Below are positions 17,574 to 26,227 of a stretch of 43,090 nt of DNA, piece after piece; position 1 is the first letter of the stretch, and each line of letters starts with the position of its first letter. A program made the position numbers and the translations under genes. The notes under the pieces were generated by a model that saw nothing but the letters and a program-made list of their open reading frames with translations, made no database searches and had not been told where the DNA came from. This DNA comes from an uncultured Erysipelotrichaceae bacterium. Lineage in GTDB: Bacteria > Bacillota_I > Bacilli_A > Erysipelotrichales > Erysipelotrichaceae. The stretch covers positions 1 through 43,090 of the forward strand of contig CALUZH010000004.1 of assembly GCA_944325255.1 (NCBI GenBank), written 5' to 3'.

Positions 17574-19243
17574 TAGAATAAACCGACGATTTCGCCGTCC
17601 TCCTTGATATCCATATTATTGGCTGCCGGCACCTTCGGCAATCCCGGCATCCGCATAATATCGCCGCAAATAGCGACCAAGAAACCGGAGCCGACATTTG
17701 GAATTAGATCATTAACCGTAATCTTAAAGCCGCTAGGTCGACCTAAAAGACTTGGGTCATCGGAAAGGGAATATTGGGTCTTGGCAATACAGATCGGTAA
17801 TTTATCCAGTCCTTGATTATTAAAACGTTCAATCTTACTTAATACCTTCTTGGTGAAGTTAACTCCATCGGCACCATATATTTCTTTGGCAATTGTTTCG
17901 ATTTTTTCAGCAATCGGCAAATCCAAAGAATAAAGCGGATGATAATTACTTTCTTCTTTATCTAAGATAGCGAGTAAGGTCTTGGCCAGTTCTTCGCCGC
18001 CTTCACCGCCTTTGGCCCAAACTTCCGAAAGGGCCACCTTTACTCCCTTAGCTTCACATATTTCTTTAAGTAATGATAATTCTTTTTCGGTATCGGTTGG
18101 AAAGGCATTAATAGCGACAACACTTGGCAAACCATAACTTTGAATATTTTCGATATGTTTTTCCAAGTTGGCAATGCCCTTGCGCAAAGCTTCAAGATCT
18201 TCATGATTTAAGTCTTTCTTGTCTAATCCGCCATGCATCTTCAAAGCTCTTACCGTAGCGACAATAACGACGGCATCTGGTTTTAATCCGGCTTGGCGAC
18301 ACTTGATATCCAAGAATTTCTCAGCTCCTAAATCGGCACCGAATCCGGCTTCGGTAACGGTAATCTCGCTAAGCTTCAAAGCTAATTTAGTAGCCATTAC
18401 CGAGTTACAGCCATGGGCAATATTGGCAAAAGGTCCGCCATGGACAAAGACCGGTGTATGTTCAAGAGTCTGTACCAGATTTGGTTTGATCGCATCTTTC
18501 AAAAGTAAGGTTACAGCTCCGGTCGCTTTTAAATCATCAACCGTTACCGCCTTACCGTCATAAGTATAGGCCACAATCATTCGGGCAATCCGTTTTTTAA
18601 GATCGCTTAAGGAATCAGCCAAACACAAAACACCCATTACTTCACTGGCTACCGTAATATCAAAGCCGTCTTCGCGGGCAACACCGTTAGCCTTGCCACC
18701 CAGTCCGACAACAATATGTCTTAAGGCCCGATCATTTAAATCGACCGTTCTTTTCCAAACGATTTGTCGTGGGTCGATATTTAGACTGTTGCCTTGTTGC
18801 AAGACATTATCGAGCATGGCCGAAATAAGATTATTGGCCGTAGTGATGGCATGAATATCACCGGTAAAATGAAGATTGATATCTTCCATCGGCACAACTT
18901 GAGCATAGCCGCCGCCGGCAGCTCCACCCTTAACACCGAAACATGGTCCAAGTGAGGGCTCACGCATGGCGACGACCGCTTTTTTACCCAATCGATTAAG
19001 GCTTTGAGCCAAACCGATCATCGTCGTGGTCTTGCCTTCCCCGGCCGGTGTCGGATTAATAGCTGTTACCAAAACCAATTTACCGTCTTTTTCATTGCTT
19101 AAACGATTGATGGTTTCCAATGATACCTTAGCTTTGTACTTGCCATAAAGTTCCAAATCATCTTCGTTCAGATTCAATTTCGCTGCAATCTTCACGATCG
19201 GTTCCATTTTGGCATTTTGCGCAATTTGAACATCTGTTAACAT
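17573..19243 (-). CDS. fhs: Formate-tetrahydrofolate ligase
   Basis: A 556-residue 10-formyl-THF synthetase that makes 10-formyl-THF from formate, THF and ATP. It has the nucleotide-binding [20 protein letters not shown], the family signature [20 protein letters not shown], and ALKMHGG. It is the first gene of the operon and supplies the cofactor used by PurN and PurH encoded downstream. Formate would come from PflB (40746-42986). A ZTP riboswitch lies directly upstream. Confidence 0.97.
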   Translation of the reverse strand: MLTDVQIAQNAKMEPIVKIAAKLNLNEDDLELYGKYKAKVSLETINRLSNEKDGKLVLVTAINPTPAGEGKTTTMIGLAQSLNRLGKKAVVAMREPSLGPCFGVKGGAAGGGYAQVVPMEDINLHFTGDIHAITTANNLISAMLDNVLQQGNSLNIDPRQIVWKRTVDLNDRALRHIVVGLGGKANGVAREDGFDITVASEVMGVLCLADSLSDLKKRIARMIVAYTYDGKAVTVDDLKATGAVTLLLKDAIKPNLVQTLEHTPVFVHGGPFANIAHGCNSVMATKLALKLSEITVTEAGFGADLGAEKFLDIKCRQAGLKPDAVVIVATVRALKMHGGLDKKDLNHEDLEALRKGIANLEKHIENIQSYGLPSVVAINAFPTDTEKELSLLKEICEAKGVKVALSEVWAKGGEGGEELAKTLLAILDKEESNYHPLYSLDLPIAEKIETIAKEIYGADGVNFTKKVLSKIERFNNQGLDKLPICIAKTQYSLSDDPSLLGRPSGFKITVNDLIPNVGSGFLVAICGDIMRMPGLPKVPAANNMDIKEDGEIVGLF

Positions 19244-19265
19244 TTTGTCTCATCCTTTCCTTAAA

Positions 19266-19370
19266 CAAAAAAGAGTCACCAAATACCCAAGACTATGCCC
19301 AGACGGTCGACTCTTCACCCATTATACTCCCCTGTGGTCATCCACTTTTCCGTCAGTTGTATAACACCTA
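19266..19370 (-). promoter_or_regulatory. ZTP (pfl-motif) riboswitch with terminator, controlling fhs-pur
   Basis: On the minus strand the leader shows the pfl/ZTP aptamer pattern. GTTATAC pairs with GTATAA as P1. Then come ACTGACG, a GTGG-ATGA-CCAC hairpin, AGGGGAGT, and, after a linker, the highly conserved CCGTCTGGGCA (19296-19306). The last element lies in the loop of a hairpin with arms AGAGTC (19309-19314) and GACTCT (19272-19277) followed by a T-run, i.e. an intrinsic terminator. ZTP or ZMP binding is known to favour read-through in this class. The position upstream of fhs and purH fits perfectly. Confidence 0.92.
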
Positions 19371-19371
19371 A

Positions 19372-19400
19372 ATCTTAGCATATTCAGGGCTTATTTTAAA
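19372..19400 (-). promoter_or_regulatory. Promoter of the fhs-pur operon
   Basis: Minus-strand extended -10 TGCTAAGAT (19372-19380) with a 17-base spacer to TTTAAA (19395-19400). It lies just upstream of the riboswitch aptamer, so transcription would begin at the aptamer's 5' edge. Confidence 0.55.
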
Positions 19401-19412
19401 GCTTGTAGAGAT

Positions 19413-19447
19413 GAAAAAACGGGAAAAGAACATAAGTCTTTTCCCGT
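19413..19447 (-). terminator. Intrinsic terminator after the small gene at 19464
   Basis: ACGGGAAAAGA (19419-19429) and TCTTTTCCCGT (19437-19447) form an 11-bp perfect stem. On the minus strand it is followed by a T-run (plus-strand A-run 19414-19419). It separates the DUF6465-like gene from the purine operon promoter. Confidence 0.85.
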
Positions 19448-19463
19448 TAATGAGACCAAAGAT

Positions 19464-19673
19464 TTATAGGGCAACCTGACCTTCAAGAAGGCGATTGTCA
19501 TCCAAGTTAGCAACGAAGTAACAAACGCCTTCCAACGGTTGAACATAAAGTTCAATTTGTTGGATGCTTTTGGCTTTTACACCCTGGGCTTTTATTTCTT
19601 CCTTGACCTTCTTTTCCAAGTCGCTGATCTCATAATCATGGCCTTCGGCTTGAATGGTAATAAATGTCTTCAT
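19464..19673 (-). CDS. Small DUF6465-like protein
   Basis: A 69-residue protein with an alpha/beta pattern: a strand (MKTFITIQAEG), a charged helix (ISDLEKKVKEEIKAQG), two strands ending IELYVQPLEGVCYFVAN, and a Gly-rich tail. The QQIELYVQPLEG...YFV part resembles the small DUF6465 family of Bacillota, whose function is unknown. The gene has a good ribosome site (GGAGG), its own promoter and its own terminator, so it is a monocistronic and probably real gene. The family assignment is moderate. Confidence 0.65.
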   Translation of the reverse strand: MKTFITIQAEGHDYEISDLEKKVKEEIKAQGVKAKSIQQIELYVQPLEGVCYFVANLDDNRLLEGQVAL

Positions 19674-19691
19674 ATTTAACCTCCATCATTA

Positions 19692-19719
19692 ACTATACCG
19701 CATTCTTCTTAAAATGCAA
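19692..19719 (-). promoter_or_regulatory. Promoter of the DUF6465-like gene
   Basis: Minus-strand TTGCAT (19714-19719), a 16-base spacer and TATAGT (19692-19697), 18 bases before the start codon and just ahead of the GGAGG site. Confidence 0.6.
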
Positions 19720-19770
19720 AACCGATATCTTTATTCAATCTTAGTTTGATGAAAATTTAACACTATTCCT

Positions 19771-20166
19771 TTATCCTTTTAACCCTTTAAACAAGGCCAT
19801 CGCCGCGATAGCTCCGATAAAGATATAAAGATAGCCGCTATTTTCCATAATAAACAAGTATATATTTGGTGAGTAGAAATCAGAAACATGGCACAATAAG
19901 ACAAGCATAAGTAATATTATTATCAAGATCAGCGATATTATAATGCCTGTTTTCTTAGAGGCTAAATTTAAAGCACCCAGCAAAAAGCCTAGTGCTGCTC
20001 CGGCTAATATAAATAATAATAGCCATCCTAGCAACATCGGTAAAGCATTTGCTTCTTTAAGCATACTTTCTAAATAAGCCGGATACATTTGATAATTCAA
20101 AAAGACAGCCACGCCATAAACAAGACTTAAAATAATAGTTAAAATTATTACTTTTGAGCTTTTCAT
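19771..20166 (-). CDS. Small integral membrane protein, unknown function
   Basis: A 131-residue very hydrophobic protein with four predicted membrane segments at about residues 5-25, 42-66, 72-94 and 103-127. The second contains Gly/Ala-rich LFILAGAALGFLLGAL. No family is recognised. AAGGAG lies before the ATG, and a TATAAT upstream near 20190 may be its -10 element. It stands alone between two terminators. Confidence 0.6.
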   Translation of the reverse strand: MKSSKVIILTIILSLVYGVAVFLNYQMYPAYLESMLKEANALPMLLGWLLLFILAGAALGFLLGALNLASKKTGIIISLILIIILLMLVLLCHVSDFYSPNIYLFIMENSGYLYIFIGAIAAMALFKGLKG

Positions 20167-20241
20167 AACTTTGTCTCCTTTACTTAATTATATAAGACAT
20201 CGGCATATTTTTTATTTTTTATTATCATTAAACACCCAACT

Positions 20242-20277
20242 AAAAAGCCTTAACTCGTATTCGGCTAAGGCCTTTTT
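20242..20277. terminator. Intrinsic terminator of the sugar operon
   Basis: AAAAAGCCTTA (20242-20252) pairs with TAAGGCCTTTTT (20266-20277) apart from a single bulged C. T-rich tails lie on both strands. It follows the last gene of the ABC/dehydrogenase operon, which ends at 20287. Confidence 0.75.
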
Positions 20278-20286
20278 AAATAATTT

Positions 20287-21201
20287 TTAAATGACAAATT
20301 GATCCAAATATTTCTTTGATAAGGCTATACTATCTAAGATTCTTTCCTTAGAATTTTCAAAGGCCTTATCTTCAACTTCGATGCAAGTCGGTCCTTCATA
20401 ACCGATATCGGTCAATGCCGAAACATACTTGCCCCAGTCAACATCGCCCAAGCCCGGAAGTTTAGGTGACATATAATCCAACGGATAAGCCATGACACCG
20501 CATTCCTTTAAACGATCAGGATACATCCTGATGTCTTTATAGTGAACATGGAAGATCTTGTCTTTAAATTCATATAAAGGAGCAATGTAGTCAATCTGTT
20601 GCCATACAAAGTGGCTTGGATCGTAATTCAATCCAAAATATGGAGAATCAATAATAGCGAATAATTTGCGCCAAATTACCGGCGTCGTCATCAGGTTTTG
20701 ACCACCCGGCCATTGATCTTCCCCAAACAACATCGGGCAGTTTTCAATGGCGACTTTAACGTCCTTATCGGCCGCATAAGCGATGATGCCCGGCCAGATT
20801 TCCTTAAACAATTCAATATTTTCTTCAACACTCTTATGTTGGTCCCGACCGATAAAGGTTGTTACCATGCCGACACCGAGTTTATGTGAAGCATCGATTA
20901 CTTTCTTAAGATGGTCAATATTGGCTTGTCTTTTTACCAAATCGCCGTCCATGGTATTTGGATAGAAAGCCAGAGATGATATCTCAACTCCATGCGATGC
21001 ACAATAATCCAAAATATATTTAGCCTTGGCATCATCAAGTTCATCGACATTGATATGGCTGACACCGGCATAGCGTCTTTCGGCCTTGCCTTGCGGCCAG
21101 CAGGCAACTTCAACGCATTTAAAGCCCATTTTCGCAACCACATCAATCATTTCTTCAAAGCTCCAACCGTCAAGGATGGCACTTACTAATCCCATTTTCA
21201 T
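20287..21201 (-). CDS. Sugar phosphate isomerase/epimerase (xylose isomerase-like TIM barrel)
   Basis: A 304-residue protein of the AP-endonuclease-2/xylose-isomerase-like barrel superfamily. Metal-ligand and substrate segments can be seen: EVACWPQGKAERR near residues 30-43, VAIENCPM, LNYDPSHFVWQ, HVHYKDI and a terminal CIEVED. Related enzymes (IolE, IolI, hydroxypyruvate or keto-polyol isomerases) work with Gfo/Idh/MocA dehydrogenases. It is the last gene of the operon, five bases after the dehydrogenase, and probably acts on the keto product of that enzyme. The exact substrate is unknown. Confidence 0.88.
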   Translation of the reverse strand: MKMGLVSAILDGWSFEEMIDVVAKMGFKCVEVACWPQGKAERRYAGVSHINVDELDDAKAKYILDYCASHGVEISSLAFYPNTMDGDLVKRQANIDHLKKVIDASHKLGVGMVTTFIGRDQHKSVEENIELFKEIWPGIIAYAADKDVKVAIENCPMLFGEDQWPGGQNLMTTPVIWRKLFAIIDSPYFGLNYDPSHFVWQQIDYIAPLYEFKDKIFHVHYKDIRMYPDRLKECGVMAYPLDYMSPKLPGLGDVDWGKYVSALTDIGYEGPTCIEVEDKAFENSKERILDSIALSKKYLDQFVI

Positions 21202-21206
21202 AAAAA

Positions 21207-22253
21207 TTACTCCTTATTTTCTGCAATTTCCATCTTCTTGCCGCTTTCCGATGATTCAATAGCGGCAAATACTGCCCGCATCGCCGATAAAACGGAAGTT
21301 CCGGAAATCTCCGGTTCATGATGATTTAGAATACATTCCACAAAGGCATCGATGACACCGGATTTAGTTTGATTGTCATTGGTTTGAATCTTATCAGCTT
21401 CAATATATTCGACACTTCCATCCTTATGAACAAATTTAACACTATGCTCCGGATCATCATAAAGCCTTAAAATGCCTTCCTGACCATAAATGACTGTCGA
21501 ATTATCTTCGGCCCCATAATAGGTCCATGATGCCGTCATGGTACCAATGGCTCCATTAGCCATGGTATAGATGCAAACGGCATTATCATCGACCCCGATT
21601 AAGTTGCCGTTTGCATCTTTTTTATCCAAAGTCGTAAGGGTAGCCTTGACTTCCACAACCTTGGAACCTAACAAATATTGGATGAGGTCGGTTTTATGAA
21701 TGCCTAAGTCAGCCATGGCTCCCATAGCGGCCTTCTTTTTATCAAAGAACCAAGTATTCTTGCCCGGATCAATGGACCAAGTCTCCGGTCCGCCATGACC
21801 GAAGGTTGTTCTGAAGGACAAGACCTTACCTAATTTTCCATCGGCAATCAGTTTTTTGCCTACTTCATGAGCCTTGGCCAAACGCTGGTTTTGACCAATC
21901 ATGAGATAACAGCCATTTTCTTTGGCAGCCTTAACCATATCTTCACATTCTTTCAAGGTGATGGCCATCGGTTTTTCACAAAGCACATGTTTATGAGCCT
22001 TTAAGGCAGCAATGCTGATGGCGGCATGCGTGGCATTGTTAGTGCAAATACTTACAGCCTCTACTTCCGGATCATTTAAAAGCTCTTCATAAGAAGTATA
22101 GGCCTTGCACTTATACTTGGCAGCCAATTCATTGGTTCTTTCGGCGTTTAAGTCAAACAGGGCTACCAGTTGGCAATCAGGATTATCAAGATATTCCGGA
22201 ATATGCCGAACTTGGGCAATCTTGCCGCAGCCGATAACTCCTACCTTAAGCAT
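21207..22253 (-). CDS. Gfo/Idh/MocA family NAD(P)-dependent oxidoreductase
   Basis: A 348-residue dehydrogenase. The Rossmann start is MLKVGVIGCGKIAQVRHIPE, followed by CEKPMAITLKECEDMV (the EKP catalytic Lys motif) and the substrate-domain Lys/His segment MADLGIHKTDLIQYLLG. Start 22253 is chosen because GGAGGT lies eight bases upstream; this overlaps the end of the permease by eight bases. The family oxidises sugars, cyclitols or glycosides at a ring hydroxyl. With the importer and isomerase it forms a sugar or cyclitol catabolic operon. Confidence 0.92.
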   Translation of the reverse strand: MLKVGVIGCGKIAQVRHIPEYLDNPDCQLVALFDLNAERTNELAAKYKCKAYTSYEELLNDPEVEAVSICTNNATHAAISIAALKAHKHVLCEKPMAITLKECEDMVKAAKENGCYLMIGQNQRLAKAHEVGKKLIADGKLGKVLSFRTTFGHGGPETWSIDPGKNTWFFDKKKAAMGAMADLGIHKTDLIQYLLGSKVVEVKATLTTLDKKDANGNLIGVDDNAVCIYTMANGAIGTMTASWTYYGAEDNSTVIYGQEGILRLYDDPEHSVKFVHKDGSVEYIEADKIQTNDNQTKSGVIDAFVECILNHHEPEISGTSVLSAMRAVFAAIESSESGKKMEIAENKE

Positions 22254-23349
22254 TTGTTTTACCTCCGCTTTCATTCAATTTACGTTTACGATGCTGTTCA
22301 AACTTCTCTTTAATAATCGGTGATACGGTTTGGATAAAGATAACGACGATTAATACAACACCTTGGAAGGCATCTTGCATCGTAATCGGCAAACCGGAAA
22401 TGGCGATGATGGTATTGACGGTACAATATGACATGGCACCAAAGAAGACACCTAATAATTTACCGCGTCCGCCGGACATCGAGACACCGCCCAAGACAAC
22501 CGAAGCGATGGCATACATTTCATAAGATTGACCTGATGAAGCCGGGTTAACATTTGACATCTTGCAAGCTTGCATGATGCCGGCTACACCAACCAAGACC
22601 CCGGTAATCACAAAGGCTGAAATCTTAACCCAAGTAACATTGATACCGGTTAAACGCGCAGCCTTTTCATTAGAACCAACGGCATAGACACTCTTACCAT
22701 ATTTGGTCTTTTGGGTCAAAATGATAAACAAAACAGTCAATAATACAAAAAGGATCGTAATATAAGGCAATTTAAAACCGAAGATATCTAAAGATCCGGA
22801 ACCAAATTGCATTCTGATGAACTCATAGGAAGGAAATTCATTTAGTAATTTAAATTGACCGCTGCTGATACCGGCGGCATCGGCGAAATCAAAGCGGGCA
22901 TTGACAAAAGATAAAGCCAATGAACGGTAAATCAGCATCGTACCCAAGGTTACGATGAATGGCGGCATTTTAGCCAAACCGACAAATAAACCGTTAATTA
23001 ATCCGCAGATAAAACCGGAACCGACACCGGCTAAAATCATCAATAAGACATTACCGCCGGTTAAGTTGTAAGTCATGATTGAGCAAGCTGTCGTAATAAC
23101 TAAGGTCGAACCAACCGATAGATCGATTTGTCCGGTAATAATGACCAAAGACATACCCAAGGCAATAGTACCGACAATGACCGTATATTGGCTGGCTAAG
23201 ATGGTTGAAAGATGGCCGGTATTGAAACTTTGACCGTTATTGGCAATTACTCCGGCATATACGAGAATGATGAGCAAAAATACAAAGATGTAGCTGTAAT
23301 GAGACCATAACTTGGAAATTCCGCTCAAAACGTTGTTTTTCTTATTCAC
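22246..23349 (-). CDS. Sugar ABC transporter permease (RbsC-like)
   Basis: A 367-residue membrane permease of the carbohydrate uptake type 2 family. About ten hydrophobic segments are present, with the family signature segments SLVIITGQIDLSVGS near the N-terminus and AVGSNEKAARLTGINV. I chose the GTG start at 23349 (VNKKNNVLSG) because AAAGGAG lies nine bases upstream; a longer frame to 23421 lacks such a site. The GTGAATAA overlap with the ATPase gene gives tight coupling. Confidence 0.9.
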   Translation of the reverse strand: MNKKNNVLSGISKLWSHYSYIFVFLLIILVYAGVIANNGQSFNTGHLSTILASQYTVIVGTIALGMSLVIITGQIDLSVGSTLVITTACSIMTYNLTGGNVLLMILAGVGSGFICGLINGLFVGLAKMPPFIVTLGTMLIYRSLALSFVNARFDFADAAGISSGQFKLLNEFPSYEFIRMQFGSGSLDIFGFKLPYITILFVLLTVLFIILTQKTKYGKSVYAVGSNEKAARLTGINVTWVKISAFVITGVLVGVAGIMQACKMSNVNPASSGQSYEMYAIASVVLGGVSMSGGRGKLLGVFFGAMSYCTVNTIIAISGLPITMQDAFQGVVLIVVIFIQTVSPIIKEKFEQHRKRKLNESGGKTNA

Positions 23350-24844
23350 TTGCTGCGTCTCCTTTCGCATTGATGGCGTTTGTGGAATATAACATGACAT
23401 CCTTTTCGTTAATTTCGTCATGGTTGAAGATACGATTTATCTTGCCTTCATAAAAAACTAAACAGCGGTCAGCCACCTTCATAATCTCCGGAATTTCCAA
23501 AGTATTGATAATGATGGCCTTGCCGGCATTGGCAAATTCCATAATTAATTGATAGATTTCCACCTTAGCCCCGACATCGACCCCCTGAGTCGGATTGTCA
23601 AATAACAAGATATCAGCCTCGGTATTGAGCCAACGGGCCAGGAATATTTTTTGTTGGTTGCCGCCGCTTAAAGAATTAATCGCATCATCAGGATTCTCGG
23701 CTTTGATACGTAAGGCTGATTTTTGTTTTTCATAACGGGCATATTCCTTTTTATTATCAATGAGCGGTTTGTTGCCCGAAAGACGATGCTCAGCCAAATA
23801 CATATTTTCCAAAATCGATAAATCACCGATGACCGAATTTTCTTTACGGTTGCTTGGAAGCATGGCTACCCCCTTGCGCATAAAGGCTTTGATGTCGCCA
23901 CCCAATTTATGATTTCCCGCTTCGACATAGCCGCCTTCAATCGGTAAAACGCCAAACAGGGTTTGCATCAATTCCGAAGCTCCGCAACCGGCCAAACCGG
24001 TAAAAGCCAAAACCTCATTTTTATGCAGGGTAAAGTTAATATCACTAAAGCCCTTGCCGCATAAGCCAACGACATTCAATACCGCTTCACCAAGCTTTCG
24101 GCTTTGATATACTTCATGTTCGTCAAAGCTTTCTCCCGTCATATCGGAAGTCATCTTTTCCGGACTGGTTTCGCTTATCGGACCGCTTGAAACAAAGCGA
24201 CCGTTACGGAATACCGTATAACTATCGGCTATGGCAAAGATCTCCGGCATCTTATGAGAAATAAAGATAAAGGATTTGCCCTGTTCCTTCATACGGCGCA
24301 AAATACCGAATAAACGTTCAACTTCTTCATTGGATAAAGAGGTAGTCGGCTCATCCAAAATAAGCAGCTTGGCCTCCATATGCAGGGCCCGACAAATTTC
24401 CAGAAGCTGTTTTTCGCTGGTTTTAAGCTCGCTGACCATCATTTCCGGATTAATATCAACGCCTAAATCATTAAAGAGCTTGCGGGTCGCTTCAATCTCC
24501 TTACGGTCATCAATCATCCCCATCTTGGTGATTTCCCGATGCAAGAAGATATTTTCATATACCGTCAAATCATTAATGACATTTAATTCCTGGTGAACAA
24601 AGGCAATACCAGCATCTTCCATTTCGGCAATGGTCGGGAAATTATAGGTCTTGCCGTCAAAAACGATCGAGCCGCAATCTTGAGGAATAACCCCGGTCAA
24701 AATATTCATAAGGGTTGATTTGCCGGCGCCGTTTTCCCCCATCAATGCCATTATCTCACCCTGTTTGACGATTAAATGGACATCCTGCAAGGCCTTGACC
24801 CCACCGAACGACTTGGAGATGTTTTGCATTTCTAAGATATTCAT
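23342..24844 (-). CDS. Sugar ABC transporter ATPase, two fused nucleotide-binding domains (RbsA/MglA-like)
   Basis: A 500-residue tandem ATPase. The first half has Walker A MGENGAGKSTLMNIL and LLILDEPTTSLS. The second half lacks a full Walker A (LAGCGASELMQTLFG), as usual for this family, but keeps LSGGNQQKIFLARWL and LLFDNPTQGVDVGAK. It powers import of a monosaccharide or cyclitol. AAAGGAG precedes the chosen ATG at 24844. An attenuator-like hairpin separates it from the binding-protein gene. Confidence 0.93.
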   Translation of the reverse strand: MNILEMQNISKSFGGVKALQDVHLIVKQGEIMALMGENGAGKSTLMNILTGVIPQDCGSIVFDGKTYNFPTIAEMEDAGIAFVHQELNVINDLTVYENIFLHREITKMGMIDDRKEIEATRKLFNDLGVDINPEMMVSELKTSEKQLLEICRALHMEAKLLILDEPTTSLSNEEVERLFGILRRMKEQGKSFIFISHKMPEIFAIADSYTVFRNGRFVSSGPISETSPEKMTSDMTGESFDEHEVYQSRKLGEAVLNVVGLCGKGFSDINFTLHKNEVLAFTGLAGCGASELMQTLFGVLPIEGGYVEAGNHKLGGDIKAFMRKGVAMLPSNRKENSVIGDLSILENMYLAEHRLSGNKPLIDNKKEYARYEKQKSALRIKAENPDDAINSLSGGNQQKIFLARWLNTEADILLFDNPTQGVDVGAKVEIYQLIMEFANAGKAIIINTLEIPEIMKVADRCLVFYEGKINRIFNHDEINEKDVMLYSTNAINAKGDAASE

Positions 24845-24861
24845 GGTTATCTCCTTTAATA

Positions 24862-24891
24862 AAAAAGAGGGCGCGGTTTCCACCGCACCCT
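24862..24891 (-). terminator. Intergenic terminator/attenuator between binding protein and ATPase genes
   Basis: On the minus strand AGGGTGCGGT and ACCGCGCCCT (plus arms 24882-24891 and 24868-24877) form a 10-bp stem with one G-T pair, followed by CTTTTTT. It lies 18 bases after the binding-protein stop. It probably lets the binding protein be made in excess over the membrane components. Confidence 0.8.
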
Positions 24892-24909
24892 AATAATCAT
24901 TGTGATTTA

Positions 24910-26058
24910 CTAGTGACCAGCGAATCCTTCGTATTCAGATACGTTAGATGCGTCTACTACCCAAGTATCAGAGTAAGTACCTTCGCCTTGTTCAAAGTCC
25001 CAGTTTCCGCCTAAGTAATCAAGCATGTAGTTAACAGCATTGATCATCATATTCGGATTGAAGTTCATGGACATTAAACCGTCAAAGTATTGTTCAGCAA
25101 TCGGAGCTTGTGCACCGCTACCGTCAATTACTTCATAAAGTTCAGCCATACCACCGATAGCTGATACGTAAACATCTAAGCTTTCAAGTGCAGCCTTAGT
25201 TTCATCGCTTACGGCATTGCCTTCAAGCAAGTTCAAGAATCCGAAAGTCATTTCATCATCCATAGAGAAAACATATAATCTTCCGCTTCCGGCTGTAGCA
25301 TCAGCAACGATAGCGTCTAATTGTGCTTCAAGATAAGTGTAGGCACCGTCAGCTGACCAGTTAGGATCAACAACTGTTGAATATTTAGAGGTCAAAGCTG
25401 CAACTTCGTCTTCCGTCCAAGGAGTTTCGATAGTGTGAGTTTCACCGGTATGAGCATCGAAGTATTCATCAACACCTAAAAGGTAGTTTTCAAAACCTTC
25501 TTCACGGCGGGTGCAGACTGTACCGTTATCACCCCAAAGAGTAACTAAGGTGTCGCCCGGTTGCATACCGTTTTCCAATAACCAGTAAGCAATACCTGAA
25601 CCTACAGCCCAGTTATCACCGGAATAGTTAAGGATGGCATATTGTTCAGTAGCTTCGATGATCCGGTCAAAAGAAATGAACGGAATACCAGCAGCATATA
25701 AAGCTTCTTGACCGGCTTGAGCAGTATCGTCAAGAGCCATCATTACAACACCGGCAGCATCACCGTTAGCGATAATCGTTTGAACTTGGTCGACTTGTTC
25801 TTCGCCTGAAGAAGCCGGAATATATTGAGCATTATATTCGCCTTCAGCAACGATTTCCTGAACCCGTTGTTCAGCATAAGCACCAGCTTGAGCTGTCCAA
25901 CCATGGTCAGGTGTAGGACCCATTACATAGATTGTTTGCAAGTCACCGGAAGGTGTAGATGTAGGTTCGTCTGTTTCAACCGGTTCAGTGCTGTTATTGC
26001 AGCCCACCAAACCGAATGCGAGTAACATGACAACCAAAGTAGAAAGTAATTTCTTCAT
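24910..26058 (-). CDS. Sugar ABC transporter substrate-binding lipoprotein
   Basis: A 382-residue type I periplasmic-binding-protein fold (RbsB-like). The signal peptide MKKLLSTLVVMLLAFGLVGC ends in a lipobox with Cys20, then a Ser/Thr/Pro/Glu linker. The mature protein starts with IYVMGPTPDHGWTAQAGAYA, and IPFISFDRI fits the ligand pocket of this family. It captures the substrate outside the cell for the permease and ATPase downstream. The Trp- and Asp-rich ligand segments do not let me name the sugar. Confidence 0.92.
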   Translation of the reverse strand: MKKLLSTLVVMLLAFGLVGCNNSTEPVETDEPTSTPSGDLQTIYVMGPTPDHGWTAQAGAYAEQRVQEIVAEGEYNAQYIPASSGEEQVDQVQTIIANGDAAGVVMMALDDTAQAGQEALYAAGIPFISFDRIIEATEQYAILNYSGDNWAVGSGIAYWLLENGMQPGDTLVTLWGDNGTVCTRREEGFENYLLGVDEYFDAHTGETHTIETPWTEDEVAALTSKYSTVVDPNWSADGAYTYLEAQLDAIVADATAGSGRLYVFSMDDEMTFGFLNLLEGNAVSDETKAALESLDVYVSAIGGMAELYEVIDGSGAQAPIAEQYFDGLMSMNFNPNMMINAVNYMLDYLGGNWDFEQGEGTYSDTWVVDASNVSEYEGFAGH

Positions 26059-26088
26059 GTTTTCCTCCTATGGGTTATACCCAAATCT

Positions 26089-26116
26089 ATTCTAACAAAT
26101 ATGTAAACGATTACAA
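26089..26116 (-). promoter_or_regulatory. Promoter with overlapping catabolite-responsive element (cre)
   Basis: On the minus strand TTGTAA (26111-26116), a 16-base spacer and TAGAAT (26089-26094) form a promoter about 30 bases ahead of the AGGAGG site. TGTAATCGTTTACA (26102-26115) in the spacer fits the CcpA cre consensus TGNAANCGNNNNCA exactly. It predicts that the sugar operon is repressed when preferred sugars are available. Confidence 0.72.
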
Positions 26117-26169
26117 GACCAAATTTAAAAATAATTTCATTTTTCTTTAACAAAACAACTTCACGATAT

Positions 26170-26219
26170 AAAAAAATCTCCCTTTGGCATCGTTATAAGG
26201 TCAATACCAAGGGAGATAA
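26170..26219 (-). terminator. Intrinsic terminator of the purC-purF-like-glnN unit
   Basis: ATCTCCCTT...(A)AGGGAGAT arms (26176-26184 and 26208-26216 on the plus strand), extended by GG/CC pairs, are followed by a T-run on the minus strand. It lies directly after the glnN stop. Confidence 0.8.
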
Positions 26220-26227
26220 AAACTTGA

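Noticed and set aside
19266-19370. THF riboswitch instead of ZTP riboswitch upstream of fhs
   Set aside because: The CCGTCTGGGCA and GTGG...CCAC-AGGGGAGT pattern is that of the pfl/ZTP class, and no THF-riboswitch core is seen.
22246-23421. Longer permease starting at 23421
   Set aside because: The extra 24 residues overlap the ATPase gene out of frame and have no ribosome site, whereas GTG 23349 has AAAGGAG at correct spacing.
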